Below the pieces are notes generated by a model that saw only the letters and a program-made list of their open reading frames with translations, was not told the origin of the DNA and searched no databases. From Streptomyces caeruleatus (lineage in GTDB: Bacteria; Actinomycetota; Actinomycetes; Streptomycetales; Streptomycetaceae), in assembly GCF_001514235.1 (NCBI RefSeq), contig NZ_KQ948946.1:57928-120525 (forward strand): a stretch of 62,598 bases of DNA, written 5' to 3'. Positions 21,885 through 31,400 of this stretch are shown piece after piece (the stretch's first letter is position 1; the number at the start of each line of letters is the position of its first letter). The translations under genes were made by a program, and so were the position numbers.

Positions 21885-24164
21885 ATGACACCTCATGCCA
21901 TCAGTAGGTCCACGTTGCGTGCTGTCTGGGCCGTATGCGCGGGCTCTCTCATCGCATCCGCCGCGGTCGTACCGCAGGCCATCGCGCCGAGTACGGCGTA
22001 CGCCGCAGACGACTCGTGCATCTCGTCGGTCGGTACCTACGTCCTGAGCCCGGCGAGCACCAATCCCGCGAAGAAGCGCACCCTGTCCAAGTACATGGAC
22101 TGGGGGCCGAGGTCGAGCGAGTCGAGTTTCTTCGATACGCAGTTCACCGCCCAGATACCGGGCACCAGCAAGCTGTTCTCTGCGCCGAACGGCGTGATCT
22201 ACGAGATATCCAGCAGCGATCGTGATGCGCCGCTGAAGGCGTACAAGGACAACACCGCCGCCGGCGGCTCGCTTCTGACGCCGGTGAAGACGTACAAGCC
22301 CAACTGGACCACCGCCAAGCGGGTGTGGTCCAACGGCAAGCGGATCTTCGTCATCAACGATGACAACACGGTGAACGTGTTCGAGCAGACCGCCCCGGCC
22401 ACCGGCGACGGCACCATCAGCCTCGTCACCACACTGCCGCGGTCCAACAGACTGACCGGGATCCTCAACGCCGAGGACGTGTGGATGGTCGGCTCGGTCA
22501 TCTACACGCTGAGCACCGACGGCACGATCGCCCACCAGACCTACCTGGAGACCGGGGGATCCCCGGGCGCCATCACGACCTCGATCGGCGCCGCCGTCAC
22601 CGACAAGACCGGCCTGAGCGGTGTCACGCAGGCGTGGAGCCCCGGTCCCGGCGCCATCAACACCCTCAGCCTCACCGACGACCCGGACACCACGGGCCGC
22701 ATCAGCAAGTACACCACCGGCCCCTTCACCGGGATCAACGACGAGGTGAGCACCGGCATCCTCGGCGACGTCATGGCCGACACCGCCTCCTGCCTGGCCG
22801 CCCCGGACCTCGGCGTTCGGCCCTACTTCGGCGCCCCGCCGACCGACGAGGGCGATGTCCCGATCGCGCAGGAGCCGTCTGATACCGCCGCACCGCAGCC
22901 GTCGAACACCGTCACCGGCAAGTTCACCCTCGGCAACGGGCAGCCCGCGGCCGGTCTGCAGGTCACGGTCACCGCTGCCGACGTCGTCGCCGGCAGCGAA
23001 CGCGCCGCGGGCGCGACAGAGCCCGTGGTGGGCAACGCGACGACAGCTGCCGACGGCACCTGGTCCCTGACGCTTCCGTCGACCCTGCCGACGGCCGTGC
23101 AGAAGGCGATGGACGACAACCGCGGCGCCCTGAACCTCAACGCCACCACGTCCGGCACCACCTCGTCCGGTGCTTCCGTCCTGGGCGTCGACGCCCTGGT
23201 CGCCGTACCGCCGAAGTCCGCGACCCTGCGCGCCGCGAGCAGCGAGGAGATGGCCTACTTCACGGAGGCCATCGATGACGGGCACAGCGTGCCGATGCTG
23301 CCGAACACGGTCGACGACGCCGCGGCGAAGGAGCCGACGCCGGATCAGGAGAAGCGGACGTTCGCCGCTCAGACGGAGGCCGACCCGAAGGCGACGGACG
23401 AGAAGACTCCGATGTGGCAGTCGGACCGGGGCTCCTTGGCGGCCGACTACAACCCCTACCTGGCGGGCGGCAAGGACATTAGCGGGGAGAAGATCACGCC
23501 CCGTGATTCGGGGTCGTGCGACACGTGGCGGTACAAGCAGTCTTCCAAGATCAAATACACTGTGGTCGGTGAAGCTCACGCGCACTGGGACGCGAAGGCG
23601 GCGTTCGAGTACGACGACACGATGAACAGCAGCATCGACATCGCCGTCAACAGCAACGGGGACTGGAAGGTCGGCGGCACCAAGCAGGTGTCGCATGAGA
23701 CGGGCGTGTCGACGGGCTACGTCAACAAGGGCCCGTACTACGCCCGCCAGTACAAGGTGCCGATCGAGTACAACAAGTACAAGCACCAGCGGGTCTGCTC
23801 CGGCAGCGTCCGCGCCACCTGGTACACGATCGAAGCCGGCCGCTACAAGGTTCCCTCCGGCGGCTCGGTCGGCAAGCTCGGCAAGGACGTCGCGAACAAG
23901 GACGGCTCACCCCCCTTTGCCAACTCGCCCAGGAGCCATCGGGCCAAGGTCGAGCCGGGCACTTACTTCCAGCTCTCCAGGAAGAAGTCGAGTAAATTCG
24001 GCAACGGCGTCAATTTCATGGGCGTCGCGCTCAGCGTCACCACCGGATACGACAAGAACCACAAGCAGAAGATCACTGCGGGTAACCGCAGGGACGCAAA
24101 GCATGAGATCTGGGGGAAGAATGGGCCTGTCTCCGACAAGCCAGGCGTCTTCTACTCCTTCTAG
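21885..24164 (+). CDS. Large secreted multidomain protein (tachylectin-like propeller + Ig-like + beta domain)
   Basis: A 759-aa protein. It has a Sec signal (basic start, hydrophobic core about 12-33, cleavage near STAYAAD). Residues about 45-300 contain repeated blades (FSAPNGVIYEI, VWSNGKRIFVIND, VIYTLSTDGTI) like tachylectin-type beta-propellers. Next comes a Thr/Pro linker and a carboxypeptidase-regulatory/Cna-B-like segment (TGKFTLGNGQPAAGLQVTVT, about 345-430). The C-terminal beta-rich domain of about 250 aa (about 510-759) has a conserved-looking end HEIWGKNGPVSDKPGVFYSF. The ATG at 21885 follows AGGGGGGAACC. It is probably a sugar- or surface-binding exoprotein; the C-terminal activity is unknown. 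Confidence 0.7.
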   Translation: MTPHAISRSTLRAVWAVCAGSLIASAAVVPQAIAPSTAYAADDSCISSVGTYVLSPASTNPAKKRTLSKYMDWGPRSSESSFFDTQFTAQIPGTSKLFSAPNGVIYEISSSDRDAPLKAYKDNTAAGGSLLTPVKTYKPNWTTAKRVWSNGKRIFVINDDNTVNVFEQTAPATGDGTISLVTTLPRSNRLTGILNAEDVWMVGSVIYTLSTDGTIAHQTYLETGGSPGAITTSIGAAVTDKTGLSGVTQAWSPGPGAINTLSLTDDPDTTGRISKYTTGPFTGINDEVSTGILGDVMADTASCLAAPDLGVRPYFGAPPTDEGDVPIAQEPSDTAAPQPSNTVTGKFTLGNGQPAAGLQVTVTAADVVAGSERAAGATEPVVGNATTAADGTWSLTLPSTLPTAVQKAMDDNRGALNLNATTSGTTSSGASVLGVDALVAVPPKSATLRAASSEEMAYFTEAIDDGHSVPMLPNTVDDAAAKEPTPDQEKRTFAAQTEADPKATDEKTPMWQSDRGSLAADYNPYLAGGKDISGEKITPRDSGSCDTWRYKQSSKIKYTVVGEAHAHWDAKAAFEYDDTMNSSIDIAVNSNGDWKVGGTKQVSHETGVSTGYVNKGPYYARQYKVPIEYNKYKHQRVCSGSVRATWYTIEAGRYKVPSGGSVGKLGKDVANKDGSPPFANSPRSHRAKVEPGTYFQLSRKKSSKFGNGVNFMGVALSVTTGYDKNHKQKITAGNRRDAKHEIWGKNGPVSDKPGVFYSF

Positions 24165-24729
24165 GCGGCGCATCATTCTCGTTGCCGGACTCTGCGCCGT
24201 AACCCTGGCCGGTGCCGCCTGGGCAGTCACAGACTCATCGGCAGGCGGGGTCCGCGAGGGCTCCGCGCTCGACGGCGGCATGCAGTCGGCCGGAGATATC
24301 GGGTACGAGCACGCCCAAATCGGCGAGGAGTACTGGGCTGGCCTTCCCCTCACCTGGAATACGACAGCTGAGGACGTGGAGATCACCAAGGCGGAGTTCT
24401 CCCAGGTCCCCAAGGGGCTGAAGGTCATCGAGTACCGGGCCCTCAACGGCAATCAGACTGACGGGAACATCCTGTTCGCCCGCACCGACGGCAAAGGCGG
24501 TATGCCCGACCTGTTCAAGGCCAGGAACTACGCGGGCCACCCGGTCAAGGTGAAGGCGAAGTCCGGCAGCGACATCTACTACGTCGCCCGGGTCAAGGTC
24601 ACCGGCCAAGTCCAGGGTGCGCTGAAGGGTTGCCGCTTCTGGTACCGGCAGGGCTCGGAGCAGTACCAGCAGCAGCTGGAGTGCTCCACCATCGTCCGCC
24701 TCGGGCCGCCCATCCAGTACGAGAACTAG
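24121..24729 (+). CDS. Secreted or membrane-anchored partner protein
   Basis: A 202-aa protein. A basic N-terminus, hydrophobic segment (RRRIILVAGLCAVTLAGAAW, about 15-35) and a single beta-sandwich-like domain (LPLTWNTTAEDVEITKAEF ... GCRFWYRQGSE) are visible. ATG at 24121 with GGGGGAAGA, overlapping the upstream 759-aa gene by 44 bp in another frame, so the two are co-translated. Function unknown; the overlap implies a partner or immunity role. Confidence 0.66.
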   Translation: MGLSPTSQASSTPSRRRIILVAGLCAVTLAGAAWAVTDSSAGGVREGSALDGGMQSAGDIGYEHAQIGEEYWAGLPLTWNTTAEDVEITKAEFSQVPKGLKVIEYRALNGNQTDGNILFARTDGKGGMPDLFKARNYAGHPVKVKAKSGSDIYYVARVKVTGQVQGALKGCRFWYRQGSEQYQQQLECSTIVRLGPPIQYEN

Positions 24730-24763
24730 GGATGAATGCCCCGCCGCGGGGCTGATTTCAGAG

Positions 24764-24805
24764 GACCGAACGCCCGCCCCGGAGCAGGAGGGCGGGCGTT
24801 CGGTC
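24764..24805. terminator. Strong terminator
   Basis: A 16-bp perfect inverted repeat (GACCGAACGCCCGCCC / GGGCGGGCGTTCGGTC) with a 10-nt loop, 35 bp after the preceding stop codon. Confidence 0.75.
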
Positions 24806-24815
24806 AGGAGGACTG

Positions 24816-24923
24816 GTGATCTCGCCGGTCGAGAGTTCCCAGCTGGCGGAGAGCCTCTTGGAGGTCGACCAGATCGGACCGTACTCGGACCAGTTCTGGC
24901 GCTGGTGCAGCCCGCGCGGCTGA
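24816..24923 (+). CDS. 35-aa small ORF with ideal Shine-Dalgarno
   Basis: A GTG-initiated ORF preceded by AGGAGG at 4 nt spacing. It encodes a short amphipathic protein (MISPVESSQLAESLLEVDQI, then GPYSDQFWRWCSPRG). The C-terminal end resembles the tail of a longer protein, so it may be the remnant of a truncated gene or a real peptide. The rest of the gap 24924-25286 holds only an IS remnant. Confidence 0.35.
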   Translation: MISPVESSQLAESLLEVDQIGPYSDQFWRWCSPRG

Positions 24924-25009
24924 CCTCTTCGACTACTCGGGGGGCGACGCACGCCCTCGACCCATCGGACAGGCACTGGTAGGGCTACCAGGGTGTGACT
25001 GTCTCGGAC

Positions 25010-25090
25010 ATGAGCGATGCTGAGTGGCGCTGGTGCGGGACATGCTGCCGCTGCCGTCGTGGATGGCGGTCCGAGGCGGGCGGACGTATC
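25010..25090 (+). pseudogene. IS5-type transposase remnant
   Basis: Reading with a frameshift after MSDAEW gives LVRDMLPLPSWMAVRGGR, matching the N-terminus typical of IS5-family transposases of Streptomyces. Only about 80 bp survive and no inverted repeats are visible. Confidence 0.55.
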
Positions 25091-25286
25091 TGCCGGAGGC
25101 TCAGGCGCGCGGGCAACGGCGACGATGAAAGGGCTGTTCAGCCTGCCTCCTTGCGTGAGCGATGCGTGAGCGGACGGAGCCGCACTGGTCATCACGGAGG
25201 AGACCATGCAGCGAGCCACACCTGTCCTGACCAGGCGATTCCGGACACCGAAGCAGCGTCCGGAACCACCCAGCAAGATCACGCCA

Positions 25287-25332
25287 GGACTTTCAATCCA
25301 TTGGTTGTGGGTTCGAGTCCCACAGGGCCTAC
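25287..25332 (+). other. Outer attachment site copy, end of the CIME-like element
   Basis: It matches 16922-16967 in 45 of 46 positions, with 38 consecutive identical bases at the 3' side. The one difference (T to C at 25294) changes the would-be anticodon third base, so this copy is only the 3' att portion, not a functional tRNA. Chromosomal sequence follows. Confidence 0.85.
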
Positions 25333-25340
25333 GGACGCGG

Positions 25341-25359
25341 AGAAGGGGAAACCCCTTCT
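25341..25359 (+). terminator. Likely original tRNA-Lys terminator
   Basis: AGAAGGGG, AAA loop, CCCCTTCT: a compact hairpin 8 bp after the outer tRNA 3' end. It marks the chromosomal side of the insertion. Confidence 0.65.
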
Positions 25360-25438
25360 GACCTGCCGCGCGGCGTCCGGGTCGGCTTGGGTCGGCTCGG
25401 GCGTCGCTTCGTCGGTGCGAGTGTCCGTGCGCGTGTCC

Positions 25439-25939
25439 TCAGCTGGTGCGGGCCGCTCCGTCGGGCCACACCACGTCCACGGGAATGCCGGCCGCGTGTG
25501 CTTCGAGGACCGTGTCGGCGGTGCCCCCGCCCGTTCCGCTGGGCGGTTCGCCGTTCCATACGGCGACGAGTCGGTCGGCACGCTCGACGAGTACGGAGTT
25601 GGCGGCCTCGTACGCCTGCCTGTCGGCCGTGTCGTGGGGCATGACGACCACTTCCTCGGCGGCCTCGACCAGGCGGTCGAAGAGCGCGGCGTGGTGGGGG
25701 CCGACCTTGGTCTGGCGGTAGTCCCGGGAGGGGACGACCACTGTGAGGCGTCCGCGGGCCGCGAGGACGGCTTCCGCGAACAAGGAGTCGGCGCCCTCGG
25801 CGATGCAGGAGACGCCGATGAGACCGCCGTCAACGGCGTACCCCCTGAGCAGGTCGTCCAGGGCGGCACGGACCAGCGGGACGCTGTCCGGGGTGAGGTC
25901 CATGTGTCCCGTCACCGCGATGGTTGGCACGGTCGTCAC
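25439..25939 (-). CDS. SLOG-like (Rossmann, LOG/DprA-type) nucleotide-binding protein
   Basis: A 166-aa single-domain protein. The N-terminal strand-loop IAVTGHMDL and GVSCIAEGADSLFAEAVL follow the pattern of SLOG/DUF1273-type Rossmann folds (G-x-R/H at the first loop, G-A-D in the second), ending in NSVLVERADRLVAVWNG. GTG start at 25939 with a GGAAGGGGG Shine-Dalgarno. SLOG domains sense or process nucleotide-derived signals in prokaryotic conflict systems. It is the third gene of the same-strand cluster, 36 bp behind the membrane protein. Confidence 0.7.
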   Translation of the reverse strand: MTTVPTIAVTGHMDLTPDSVPLVRAALDDLLRGYAVDGGLIGVSCIAEGADSLFAEAVLAARGRLTVVVPSRDYRQTKVGPHHAALFDRLVEAAEEVVVMPHDTADRQAYEAANSVLVERADRLVAVWNGEPPSGTGGGTADTVLEAHAAGIPVDVVWPDGAARTS

Positions 25940-25975
25940 TCCCCCTTCCGGGCACGCCTGCCCACGGACTTCGTG

Positions 25976-26488
25976 TCACAAGGCGACAAGCGTGCAGAAG
26001 CCCACGATGTATGAGGCGGAGAAGATAACGGGTACCCACTGTTCGACATGCGTCAGGGGCAAGTACTTACGCCAGTCGTTGCCCCCGCTGAGTGCTCCCC
26101 ATTCCGCCCGGGAGTACGCGTACGCCGGCAGCCGCTCCTCGAAGGCCCCGATCACGGCCCACTTGGCGCTGTTGAGCTGCCGGTAGGAGCGCACGATGAC
26201 GAACCACGCGACGCACTGAGCGACGAGGATCACCAGTCCGGCCACGAGCAGCAGAACCGGCGCGTCGGCCAGGGTCCGGCCCGATACGGCCGCCACGACC
26301 GCCGCCACCGCGCTGTTGAGCGACAGAAAGAACGTGTTGGTCAGGTTGCGGCGGGCGCTGACCCGGTCGGCCATCTCGACGCAGAGTTTGTACTGCTCGA
26401 GCATCGCCTGCTGGTAACGGTCATGTGATTCCGCGTAATTGGAGGGGCCGACCGCTTCGTTCCACAACGCATCCCCGATGTCGCTCAT
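25976..26488 (-). CDS. RipA/SLATT-like membrane protein
   Basis: A 170-aa protein. It has an N-terminal helix with YQQAMLEQYKLCVEMADRVSARRNL, then three hydrophobic segments (TNTFFLSLNSAVAAVVAAV, APVLLLVAGLVILVAQCVAW, WVPVIFSASYIVGFCTLVAL). Between spans two and three is the signature-like SYRQLNSAKWAVIGAFEERLP. This matches RipA-family octameric membrane proteins, relatives of the SLATT effectors that accompany SLOG domains. It is likely a pore-forming effector. Confidence 0.72.
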   Translation of the reverse strand: MSDIGDALWNEAVGPSNYAESHDRYQQAMLEQYKLCVEMADRVSARRNLTNTFFLSLNSAVAAVVAAVSGRTLADAPVLLLVAGLVILVAQCVAWFVIVRSYRQLNSAKWAVIGAFEERLPAYAYSRAEWGALSGGNDWRKYLPLTHVEQWVPVIFSASYIVGFCTLVAL

Positions 26489-26605
26489 GCCCCAAGCATG
26501 ACGAGCGGTGCGAGGTCGTCGCCACCCCGTGTCCGGGCGGCAACTCGGGTTCTTCGAGCGGGACTTGCGATCCAGTCCCGCACGCGGAAGCGGTCCATCG
26601 ACGGG

Positions 26606-28066
26606 TCAGTGTCCCGCGCCGCTGTCGTCCACGAGGGCAGGCGGCTCTCCGGCGGCCTGGCCGCCGGGGTTGTGCCCCACCCCGCGCAGCCGCCCACGGG
26701 GGCTGTACTCCACTTGGAGCGTGTCCGCGTCGGTGGCTCCCTCGGCCCTCCTTTCGCGGAGGAGCTCCTCGACCAGCGGCAACGGCAGGTCGAGGGTGAA
26801 GGGTGGCCGTCCGCCTGCCTGCGCGATCACGGAACCGCCGCGTACGTCCCTGCCCCCGGCTCCTGGCCCGTTGTCCTCCTGCTTGTCCTGCTGCTTGTCC
26901 TGCTGCTCGTCCGCGATGGCAAGGAACCGCCCTGTTCCCGACATCAGGAGGCTGACCTGAGTCTGATCATCCGCCCCGTCGGACCGCGCCGCGCGCACCG
27001 CCGCCTCCAGGTCGGCGATCGTCATGCACCGGCCTGCGTCAGCCTGATCCGCCGCGTCCTCCGCGTCCAACAGCTGAAGGATCACGATCTCCATGAACGG
27101 CACCAGTTGCTCGCGGTTCATCCTGCGGCTGCGGCCCTCCTCCGTCCATCCGCGGGTGGAAGTCGGGTCAAGCCTCACCAGATGAGGGGTCCAGTCGGCG
27201 TCGAAACGGATGTATCCGCGTGGCACCGGGAGCCATTTGAGGCGGTGTGAGTCGCTGAGTGGCGGATAGGCGGGCAGGCTCGGCGGGCGCCAGTCCGCAC
27301 CGCTCCCGCGGCGCATCGCGTCCGCCTCCTCCCGGAAGATCACCTCAGCCCTGTCCCGGAACGCCGCGTAGTCACTCTCGTCGTAGATCGTGATGAGCAG
27401 TGTTTGCGGAGCGCGTCGCCGCAGACACCGCCGCAGCTCCCACAGGGTGCCTTCGGAGGTTCCCGCGGCGAGGAGCACAAGGCGAGCGTCCTCGATGAGG
27501 GAGGCGACGGTCGGCTGCCAGTCGTTCAGGGGCAGATACAGTCGCGCGGCTCCCAGCAAGGGGAGCGATTCGTCCGGTTGGCCGACGGCGATGACCCGCC
27601 CCAGGGTGCCGAAGACGCGGGAGATGCGCTCTTCGACGGTGCGCGTGCCGGTGTCGACGAGCGAGCCTCCCACGCGCTGGAACCGGCTGAAGGCGTGCGG
27701 CATGGACGCCCCCGTCGCGTCCGATGTGAAGGGCCGGAGGTACAACACGTAGGCGCCGCGCTTCGCGTCGGCCATCGTCCGCAGCACCGGAACACTGTGG
27801 CGGCGCCCTCGTCGTCTGAGCCTGCGGCCACCGAGAAGCGACACGGCGCCGACCGCGGCGACCGCCGCCACGATCAACGCCCGGTACCACAGCGGGTCAG
27901 TGGCTCCCGGCCGCCAGGGAACGGTCCGCATACTGCTGAAGCCCGCGATGAAGAAAAAGGCGCCGAAGATCGACATCAGAGTGCCGACCAGGCGCATGGC
28001 CCAGCCCAGCAGCCTGTGCTGACGTCGTCGTGGTGCGCCGAAGACCTTGGATTCGTCCCCCGTCAT
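26606..28066 (-). CDS. Membrane-anchored TIR-like / nucleoside-processing domain protein
   Basis: A 486-aa protein. Two N-terminal membrane spans (about 20-42 and 60-80) are followed by a Rossmann-like domain (about 105-245) with LYLRPFTSD, an EERISRVFGTLGRVIAVGQP segment, LGAARLYLPLNDWQ and TSEGTLWELRRCL. The Glu in the last motif is placed like the catalytic Glu of TIR and nucleoside deoxyribosyltransferase-like domains. The C-terminal part is variable and Gln/Asp-rich. First gene of the cluster. The family is uncharacterised to my knowledge; TIR-like is an inference. Confidence 0.6.
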   Translation of the reverse strand: MTGDESKVFGAPRRRQHRLLGWAMRLVGTLMSIFGAFFFIAGFSSMRTVPWRPGATDPLWYRALIVAAVAAVGAVSLLGGRRLRRRGRRHSVPVLRTMADAKRGAYVLYLRPFTSDATGASMPHAFSRFQRVGGSLVDTGTRTVEERISRVFGTLGRVIAVGQPDESLPLLGAARLYLPLNDWQPTVASLIEDARLVLLAAGTSEGTLWELRRCLRRRAPQTLLITIYDESDYAAFRDRAEVIFREEADAMRRGSGADWRPPSLPAYPPLSDSHRLKWLPVPRGYIRFDADWTPHLVRLDPTSTRGWTEEGRSRRMNREQLVPFMEIVILQLLDAEDAADQADAGRCMTIADLEAAVRAARSDGADDQTQVSLLMSGTGRFLAIADEQQDKQQDKQEDNGPGAGGRDVRGGSVIAQAGGRPPFTLDLPLPLVEELLRERRAEGATDADTLQVEYSPRGRLRGVGHNPGGQAAGEPPALVDDSGAGH

Positions 28067-28144
28067 GTGATCTGGGTAGCAACGGGCGAAGGTTGATCAC
28101 AAGCGGAATGTCGTAAGTGCCGCAGAACCTGCACGGCTTGCGTC

Positions 28145-28192
28145 AGGAAGTCAACAAGGAAGTCAACAAGGAAGGTCAACAAGGAAGGTCAA
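28145..28192. repeat. Short tandem repeat upstream of the protease gene
   Basis: Four and a bit copies of a 12-13-bp unit (GGAAGTCAACAA, then GGAAGGTCAACAA) in the gene-free gap 28067-28424. The rest of the gap holds only presumed promoter DNA for the two flanking divergent genes. Confidence 0.7.
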
Positions 28193-28424
28193 CACGCCGC
28201 GGTCAGGGGGGCACCCCACAGGGATGTCACAGCTTGATCCGTTAAGTACTCGCTGACGTATGGCGAGTTTGCGTCAGTGACGCATCTCATCGCCCCGAAC
28301 TATCAACAGAAATCGGTCCCTTGAGGGAAGCTGAGCGATCATCCGGGATCACATTCCGGACCGCGGCGGTCGAAGGTGCTCGATCCGGCCGCCGACCTTC
28401 ATTCCTTCAGCACCAGGGATCACC

Positions 28425-31400
28425 ATGCCCCCCACCCCCCACCCGGCCCCGATACCGGGCGGCGCGCGACGCGTCGCGCGGGTCGCCGTGGCCGCCGGGC
28501 TCGTCGCCGCGCTGTCCGCGGCCGGGCCCATACCCCTCGCCCTCGCCGCGGACGGTGCCCCCGCTGCCGCGGCCGACCCCGGCGTGAAGTCCGCGCACGA
28601 CAAGCTCGGTTCGGACGACGCCGACCTCCTCGCGGAGGCCAAGGCACAGCGCGACAAGACCGTCACGATGATGATCGCCACGGCGCCGGGTCAGACCGAG
28701 AAGGTCGCCGCGGAGCTGGACGCGATCAAGGGCGGCTCGGTCGGTCGTACGTACGACAAGCTCGGGTACGTACGGGCCACCGTGCCGACCGGCAAGGCCG
28801 ACTCGGCCATCGCGGCCGCCGCGAAGCTCTCCTCCGTGCAGGCCATCGACCTGCGGGACGAGATACCCCTGGAGGAGCCGAGCCTCGACGCCGGCGCCAA
28901 GTCGAGCGCCTCCGTGGCCGCGTACCCCGGGCCCGGCAAGGACACCGCCGCCAAGAACCCGTACAACCCGTCCTTCGAGACGGGCGCCGTCGACTTCGTG
29001 AAGAAGAACCCGAAGGCGGACGGACGCGGAGTGACCATCGGTGTCCTCGACACCGGGGTCGACCTCGGCAGCCCCGCGCTCCAGAAGACCACGACCGGTG
29101 AGCGCAAGATCGTCGACTGGGTGACCGCCACCGACCCGATCGTCGACGGCGACGGCACCTGGCGCGCGATGACCACCTCCGTCTCCGGGCCGGCCTTCAC
29201 CTACGGCGGCAAGAGCTGGAAGGCCGCCGCGGGGTCGTATCTGATCAGCACCTTCCGTGAGGCCGTCACCAACCAGGGCAAGGTCACGGACGGCGACGCC
29301 GACGGTGACGTCAACCGCGACGGGGACACGACCGACGACTGGGGCGTGCTGTACGACCCGGCCGCCGGCACGGTGACCGTCGATGTCAACGCCAACGGCG
29401 ACTTCACCGACGACACCCCGATGAAGCCGTACAAGGACGGCCACCAGGTCGGCCACTTCGGCACCGACGACCCGGCCACCGACATCCCCGAGACGCAGGA
29501 CTTCGTCGTCCAGGTCCGCAAGGACGTCCCGATGGACCCGCTGGGCGGCGACTGGGTCGGCAAGAAGGCCGACTTCGTCAACATCGGCCTCACCGCGGGC
29601 GCGCACGGCACCCACGTGGCCGGCATCACCGCCGCCAACGGCATGTTCGGCGGCAAGCACATGAACGGCGCCGCCCCCGGAGCGAAGATCGTCTCGGCCC
29701 GCGCCTGCGTCTTCGGCCCCGGCTGCTCCAGCGTCGCGCTCACCGAGGGCATGATCGACCTCGTCGCGGGCCGTGGCGTCGACGTCGTCAACATGTCCAT
29801 CGGCGGCCTGCCCCCGCTGAACGACGGCAACAACGCCCGCGCCGAGCTCTACACGCGCCTCATCGACACCTACGGCGTCCAGCTCGTCATCTCCGGCGGC
29901 AACTCCGGTCCCGGCGCCAACACCATCGGCGACCCCGGCCTCGCCGACAAGGTCATCTCGGTCGGCGCCGGCGTCTCCAAGGAGACCTTCGCCGCGAACT
30001 ACGGCACCGGCGTGCGCAGCAAGTACCAGCTGTTCAACTTCTCCTCGCGCGGCCCGCGTGAGGACGGCGGCTTCACCCCGACCGTCGTCGCCCCCGGCTC
30101 CGCGGTCAGCACGATCCCGGCCTGGATGCCCGGCGCGCCGATCGCCGAGGCGGGCTGGAAGCTGCCCGCCGGCTACGCCATGTACAACGGCACCTCGATG
30201 GCGTCCCCGCAGGCCGCGGGCGCGAGCGCGCTGCTGCTGAGCGCCGCCAAGCAGAAGAACATCGCCCTGACGCCCGAGAAGCTGCGCACCGCCCTCACCT
30301 CGACCGCCCATCACATCGAGGGACTCCAGGCGTACGAGGAGGGTGCCGGCCGTATCGACGTCGTCGACGCCTGGAAGGCGGTCAGGGCGGGCGCCACCGC
30401 CCACGACTACGCCGTGAGGGCCCCGGTCGACACCGCGCTCGACCAGGCCCTGAAGACGCCGGGCATCGGCACGGGCGTCTACGACCGTGAGGGCGGCCTG
30501 AAGGCCGGGCAGAAGAAGTCGTACGACGTCACCATCACCCGTACGTCCGGCCCCGCCGGCTCGCTCCCGCACACCTTGCGCCTGGCGAACAACAAGGCCC
30601 GCACCTTCTCCGTCCTCGGCCCGAAGGTCGTCGACCTGCCGCTGAACAAGGCGGTGACCGTCAAGGTGCAGGCCGCGCCGAGGCGCGCGGGCATCAAGAG
30701 CGTGATCCTGGAGGCCGACGACCCGAGGACGCCGGGCGTCGACAAGCAGATCCTCAACACGGTCGTGGTCTCCACGCCGGTCCAGCACACCTTCACCGCG
30801 TCCGGCTCGGTGGAGCGCAACAACTTCAGGTCGTACTTCGTGACCGTCCCCGAGGGCGCCAAGTCGCTCCAGGTCACGCTCGGCGGCCTGAAGGAGGGCA
30901 GCCGGACGCTGTTCAGCGCCATCAGCCCGTACGGCGTCACGGTCGCCGACAACGACGTGAACACGACGGACATCGCCTCCTACGCGGACCCCGTGCCCGG
31001 CGTCTGGGAGATCGAGGTCGACGCGCGCCGTACGTCGACGCTGCTGGACAACCCGTACCAGCTGAACGCCACCGTGTTCGGCGCGGCCTTCGACCCGGAG
31101 TCCGTGACCGTGCCGGAGGCCAAGGTCGGCACGCCGGTCGCCGCCTCCTGGACGGTGACCAACAAGCTGGCGGCCGTCGAGGGCAACCTCAAGGGCGGCG
31201 CGCTGGGCTCGTCGAAGTCCACGCGGCCGACCATCGCCGACGGCGCGACGCAGACCAGCACGGTCGAGGTCCCCGAGGGCACCACGTCGCTGGACGTCGC
31301 CATCGGCGGTGTCTCCGACCTGGGCTCCGACCTCGACCTGAACGTGTACGACGCCGAGGGCAAGCTCGTCGGCCAGTCCGCGGACGGCGACTCCGACGAG

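Larger units (their letters stand above)
16968..25332. mobile_element. Tandem att-bounded element without mobility genes (CIME-like)
   Basis: 8.4 kb delimited by the same att core at both ends, adjacent to a full AICE. It contains no integrase, replication or translocase gene, only cargo and remnants. This is the definition of a cis-mobilisable element produced by deletion or accretion, which could be moved in trans or in cis by the neighbouring AICE's integrase. Alternatively it is the decayed remains of an older AICE. Confidence 0.68.

Noticed and set aside
25279..25869. 196-aa minus ORF ending in a tRNA-antisense peptide
   Set aside because: It is a well-known artefact of translating the complement of a tRNA 3' end; the real gene here is the 166-aa frame 25439-25939.
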